Positions 6,317-8,605 of a stretch of 8,605 nucleotides of DNA are shown here, piece after piece. Made by a program: the position numbers and the translations under genes. This DNA is from Candidatus Methylomirabilota bacterium (lineage in GTDB: Bacteria; Methylomirabilota; Methylomirabilia; Methylomirabilales; CSP1-5). The first letter of the stretch is position 1; every line of letters starts with the position of its first letter. The notes beneath the pieces are model-generated. The model was not told the origin of the DNA. It did no database searches and worked only from the letters and a program-made list of their open reading frames with translations. The stretch is from assembly GCA_022615475.1 (NCBI GenBank), contig JAKEGQ010000126.1:1-8605 (forward strand). Direction: 5' to 3'.

Positions 6317-6350
6317 ATTGTACCGCAGCGGTATCCGTGCATGCTATGAT
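6317..6350 (+). promoter_or_regulatory. Extended -10 promoter with adjacent palindrome in the Nudix/lipoprotein spacer
   Basis: TATGAT (6345-6350) matches the -10 consensus at five of six positions and is preceded by TGC, giving a full extended -10 element. No good -35 hexamer lies 16-18 bp upstream. Instead TACCG-CAG-CGGTA, a 5-bp inverted repeat (6321-6333), occupies the -35 region and could be an activator or repressor site. Rightward transcription would start near 6357, about 59 nt before the lipoprotein ATG. On the other strand TACAAT (6317-6322) could be a leftward -10 for the Nudix gene, but it lacks a -35, so that half is weak. Confidence 0.45.
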
Positions 6351-6415
6351 TTCGGTCGGGTGAGGGCAGGATGAGGAAGGAAGGAATCTGCCGATGGTTT
6401 TCTGGAGGATTCTCC

Positions 6416-6910
6416 ATGAGAGCTGGATCGAAATTTTTGGGGCTGATCGTGTTCGTCGCGCTGTTGAGCCTGCGATGCGCAGCGCCGACGAAGCGCCCTC
6501 CTATCGAAAGGCTCACGGAGGTCGAGGTGGAAGGGGCGAGCCCGCTGATCGTCAAGGTGGCCGACATCGAGAAGCGTCCCTTGCGCACCGATGAAATGTC
6601 GCCTCCAAGCACGGCGGGCTTCTTCTGGGAGTACCGGGTCAGGATCGCCAATCCGAGCGATATTGGGTATCGTCTGGACCGCCTGCACCTCACGGTCCAA
6701 AACCTGTGGGGAAAGAGCTGGCCCGGAGATCAACCCCTGAACTTCAGGGTGAAAGAGGGGGGTGAGGAAGAGGTTGTGGTTCGGGCACGATTGGCCTCTT
6801 CCAGCCCGGAGGATACGCCCGGCCTTACCGGGATAGAGGCCTTGACGTTCCTCGGTCACCGTGACGATGGGCAACCGATCACCTTCACCGTCCGCGTTCC
6901 CCTGAACTAA
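6416..6910 (+). CDS. Small exported protein, probable lipoprotein, unknown function
   Basis: A 164-residue protein not recognised beyond its export signal. Residues 1-20 form a signal peptide with a positive start (MRAGSK), a hydrophobic core (FLGLIVFVALLSL) and Cys21. This looks like a lipobox, but the residue before Cys is Arg rather than the usual Gly, Ala or Ser, so lipidation is uncertain. The mature part is beta-rich: ASPLIVKVADI, then FFWEYRVRIANPSDIGYR, LHLTVQNLWG, EEEVVVRARL and TFTVRVPLN. An immunoglobulin- or LEA14-like beta-sandwich is possible but unproven. The ATG at 6416 has GGAGG seven bases upstream. The in-frame ATG at 6371 would add 15 polar residues before the signal and put the ribosome site inside the gene. 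It converges on the GarR-like gene, and a short repeat array lies beyond its stop. Confidence 0.7.
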   Translation: MRAGSKFLGLIVFVALLSLRCAAPTKRPPIERLTEVEVEGASPLIVKVADIEKRPLRTDEMSPPSTAGFFWEYRVRIANPSDIGYRLDRLHLTVQNLWGKSWPGDQPLNFRVKEGGEEEVVVRARLASSSPEDTPGLTGIEALTFLGHRDDGQPITFTVRVPLN

Positions 6911-6921
6911 AGCCGATCACC

Positions 6922-6970
6922 GTTCATTGGGCGAGTTCATTGGGTTCGTTGGACTCAATAAACCCCATAA
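6922..6970. repeat. Degenerate 9-nt tandem array between convergent genes
   Basis: Nine-base units are GTTCATTGG (6922-6930), then four bases GCGA, then GTTCATTGG (6935-6943), GTTCGTTGG (6944-6952), ACTCAATAA (6953-6961) and ACCCCATAA (6962-6970). The first three are near-identical; the last two keep the pattern of a pyrimidine-rich middle and a purine end. It fills most of the 87-bp gap between the lipoprotein and GarR-like stops. It is not a clean terminator: only 5-bp arms such as GGGTT/AACCC and GTTGG/CCAAC are present, and they interleave rather than nest. Confidence 0.6.
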
Positions 6971-6997
6971 GCCAACACCTAATACCCGATCCCGTGG

Positions 6998-7894
6998 TCA
7001 GTGGGCGGCGCGAGCCTGGACGTTGGCCAAATCCTCGATGAGGGTGATGACGGCCGAGTGGTCCAGGCCTCCCCGACCCTTAGCCCTCAAGGCCGCAAAG
7101 AGTTCCTGGACGATGGCGGTGGTCGGGAGAGGAACCCGCAGCGACCGGGCCGCCTCCATGATGAGGCCGAGATCTTTGTAATGGAGATCGATCTTGAATC
7201 CCGGCTGAAAGTTCCCCTTGATGATCTGGGGGCCTTTCATCTCGAGGCATCGGCTGCCCGCCATACCACCCCCCAAGGCCTGGATGAGACGTTCGGGGTC
7301 GAGCCCGGCCTTCGCCGCAAGCGTCAGGGCCTCACCGATGGCCGTCAGGTTGATGGCGACGATCACCTGATTGGCCAGCTTCGTGAATCCCCCGGCCCCA
7401 GCAGACCCCATGTACGTGATCGTCTTGCCCATGGCCTGCAAGACAGGACGAACCGCCTCGAAGACCTCCTGATCCCCGCCGACCATGATTGAAAGGATCC
7501 CCTCGATGGCCCCCTTCTCCCCCCCGCTCACCGGAGCATCCAGGGCCTTGACCCCCTTTTTTTTCGCCTCCTGGTAGATCTTCTGTGAGACCAGGGGAGA
7601 GATCGTACTCATATCGACCAGGATTGTGCCCGGCTTTGCGCCTTCCAGGACGCCATCTGCTCCGAGAACAACTGCCTCGACATCGGGCGAGTTCGGCAGC
7701 ATCGTGATGACCACCTCAGAAGAGGCAGCCACGTCCTTGGGCGAGGAACCCAGGGCTGCTCCTGCGCGTTTCAGATCGTCCATCGCCGGACGCGAGCGGT
7801 TGTAGACGGTGAGACCGTGCCCCGCCTTCAGGAGATTCCGCACCATGGGCTTTCCCATGATGCCGAGCCCAATGAAACCGATCTTTTTCGACAT
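6998..7894 (-). CDS. garR: 2-hydroxy-3-oxopropionate (tartronate semialdehyde) reductase, GarR-like
   Basis: A 298-residue beta-hydroxyacid dehydrogenase. GarR reduces tartronate semialdehyde to D-glycerate with NAD(P)H. Visible are the Rossmann GLGIMG (9-14), the ITMLPNSPDVEAVVLG region (63-78), the substrate-binding DAPVSGGEKGAIEG (119-132), the catalytic KLANQVIVAINL with Lys172 and Asn176, and the helix IDLHYKDL (235-242). MGKPM, TMLPNSP, KPGT and KLANQVIVA agree closely with E. coli GarR as I remember it, better than with 3-hydroxyisobutyrate dehydrogenase, which remains the alternative. The ATG has GGGAG eight bases upstream. It lies 111 bp after a glyoxylate-reductase-like gene in the same direction, a context that suggests glyoxylate or hydroxypyruvate metabolism. 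A heptamer repeat array occupies the leader. Confidence 0.88.
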   Translation of the reverse strand: MSKKIGFIGLGIMGKPMVRNLLKAGHGLTVYNRSRPAMDDLKRAGAALGSSPKDVAASSEVVITMLPNSPDVEAVVLGADGVLEGAKPGTILVDMSTISPLVSQKIYQEAKKKGVKALDAPVSGGEKGAIEGILSIMVGGDQEVFEAVRPVLQAMGKTITYMGSAGAGGFTKLANQVIVAINLTAIGEALTLAAKAGLDPERLIQALGGGMAGSRCLEMKGPQIIKGNFQPGFKIDLHYKDLGLIMEAARSLRVPLPTTAIVQELFAALRAKGRGGLDHSAVITLIEDLANVQARAAH

Positions 7895-7907
7895 GACTCT
7901 TACTCCC

Positions 7908-8007
7908 GGTTCTTGGTTGAGGGTTCAGGGTTCACGGTCTGAGTCTGGGACGTGAGTTCGGAATCACGAACCTTGAACCATGAACGATGCACCCTGAACT
8001 CTGAACT
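7908..8007. repeat. Heptamer array with opposed arms in the gyaR-garR spacer
   Basis: On the + strand five 7-nt units of the form GGTTCNN run from 7908 to 7942: GGTTCTT, GGTTGAG, GGTTCAG, GGTTCAC, GGTCTGA. After 23 less ordered bases, six units of the inverted form run from 7966 to 8007: ACGAACC, TTGAACC, ATGAACG, ATGCACC, CTGAACT, CTGAACT. The arms are approximately complementary, so RNA or single-stranded DNA could form a long, slippery stem. The last unit overlaps the stop codon of the upstream reductase gene by two bases. The other end reaches the ribosome site region of garR. Confidence 0.75.
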
Positions 8008-8605
8008 AGCGAAGAGTGAGGACCTCGGGATTGACCAGATTGGGCGGCCGATGGCCGGTGACGGCAGCCACACAGTTCTCCGCGGCCATACACGCCATTC
8101 GTGTCCGGGTCTCCATGGAGGCGCTGGCGATGTGAGGGGCCAGGACCACGTTCTGCAGCCGCAGGAGTCCCCGCAGGACCTTGGGTTCCCGCTCAAAAAC
8201 ATCGAGGCCCGCCCCGGCGATGGTCTTCGTTTTCAGGGCGTGGAGCAGGGCCTTTTCTTCCACGATCGGGCCTCGGGCCACGTTGATGACGATGGCCGTC
8301 TCTTTCATCGCCTTCAGCTCTTTCGGGCCGATGTAGTGCCGCGTCTCGGGCGTCAGGGGAAGCACCAGCACGACGAAATCCGATTCATTGAGGAGGGACA
8401 TCTTGTCCACGTAGGTCGCATTCAGCTCCCGTTCCTTGGCCTCGTTTCGGTGCCGCTGGGTGTAGAGGATCCGCATGTTGAACCCCCGGGCCCGTCGCGC
8501 CACTGCCGACCCGATCCGCCCGAGGCCGCAGATGCCCAACGTCTTGCCGTACAGGTCCCGCCCGAGAAACCCCATGAGCATCCATTCTTTCCACTTCCCG
8601 GCCCG
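8006..8605 (-). CDS. gyaR: Glyoxylate/hydroxypyruvate reductase, GyaR-like (C-terminal part, cut by window edge)
   Basis: The frame is open to the right edge and encodes the last 199 residues of a D-isomer-specific 2-hydroxyacid dehydrogenase; the Met at 8581 is internal, not the start. The edge begins RAGKWKEW, the usual linker before the NAD domain. Then come the Rossmann GLGRIG with AVARRARGFNMRILY after it, and the catalytic triad: Arg in NVARGPIVEEKALL, Glu in GLDVFEREP and His in LAPHIASAS. The end NLVNPEVL is typical of archaeal and bacterial glyoxylate reductases, which reduce glyoxylate to glycolate or hydroxypyruvate to D-glycerate. Phosphoglycerate dehydrogenase SerA is less likely because the protein stops here without an ACT domain. 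It is followed by the GarR-like gene. Confidence 0.85.
   Translation of the reverse strand, partial: RAGKWKEWMLMGFLGRDLYGKTLGICGLGRIGSAVARRARGFNMRILYTQRHRNEAKERELNATYVDKMSLLNESDFVVLVLPLTPETRHYIGPKELKAMKETAIVINVARGPIVEEKALLHALKTKTIAGAGLDVFEREPKVLRGLLRLQNVVLAPHIASASMETRTRMACMAAENCVAAVTGHRPPNLVNPEVLTLR

Noticed and set aside
1..8605. Defence system, phage, insertion sequence, CRISPR or tRNA
   Set aside because: None of the genes or repeats has the required hallmarks. The repeats at 6922-6970 and 7908-8007 lack unique spacers, so they are not CRISPR.

Overview
The window is dense, GC-rich bacterial DNA carrying eight genes, six complete on the evidence of their start and stop sites plus two cut by the window edges (one other edge gene is only a 3' tail). 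PlsY, the bacteria-specific phospholipid acyltransferase, places it in Bacteria. A lipoprotein-like exported protein fits a diderm. The two glyoxylate-type reductases and the short-unit intergenic repeats recall NC10/Methylomirabilota-, Nitrospirota- or Rokubacteria-like genomes, but that is an impression from memory and not proof. I see no rRNA, tRNA, CRISPR, transposase or phage gene.

Layout, left to right. At 3-107 (+) is the last 34 codons of a membrane protein that looks like a cation:proton antiporter; it ends inside the oppositely transcribed ATP-grasp gene (25-1407, -), giving an 83-bp tail-to-tail overlap. Upstream of the ATP-grasp gene, in the same direction, lies a two-domain protein (1436-2068, -) that I read as an N-terminal PC4-like nucleic-acid-binding domain joined to a C-terminal PilZ-like domain. 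The two are spaced like an operon. A 476-bp divergent region (2069-2544) follows, with a good promoter for the rightward gene. Its -35 box sits between the arms of a perfect 8-bp inverted repeat, and a second perfect 8-bp inverted repeat lies further left.

The rightward block holds a PLP-dependent class III aminotransferase related to glutamate-1-semialdehyde aminomutase (2545-3903), an extended SDR of the dihydroflavonol reductase/HpnA type (4030-5043), and plsY (5046-5654) only 2 bp after it. A Nudix hydrolase (5682-6230, -) converges on plsY. A divergent 185-bp spacer with an extended -10 promoter leads to a small probable lipoprotein (6416-6910, +).

The right end is a leftward pair: a GyaR-like glyoxylate/hydroxypyruvate reductase (8006-8605, cut by the window edge) followed by a GarR-like tartronate semialdehyde reductase (6998-7894). 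Together they would interconvert glyoxylate, hydroxypyruvate, tartronate semialdehyde and D-glycerate. Two unusual low-complexity arrays flank garR: a 9-nt-unit array just past its 3' end (6922-6970) and a 7-nt-unit array of opposed arms in its leader (7908-8007).

Most genes are ordinary housekeeping or central metabolism. The most unusual items are the PC4-PilZ fusion coupled to an ATP-grasp ligase, the operator-like repeat around the aminotransferase promoter, and the heptamer array between the two reductase genes.
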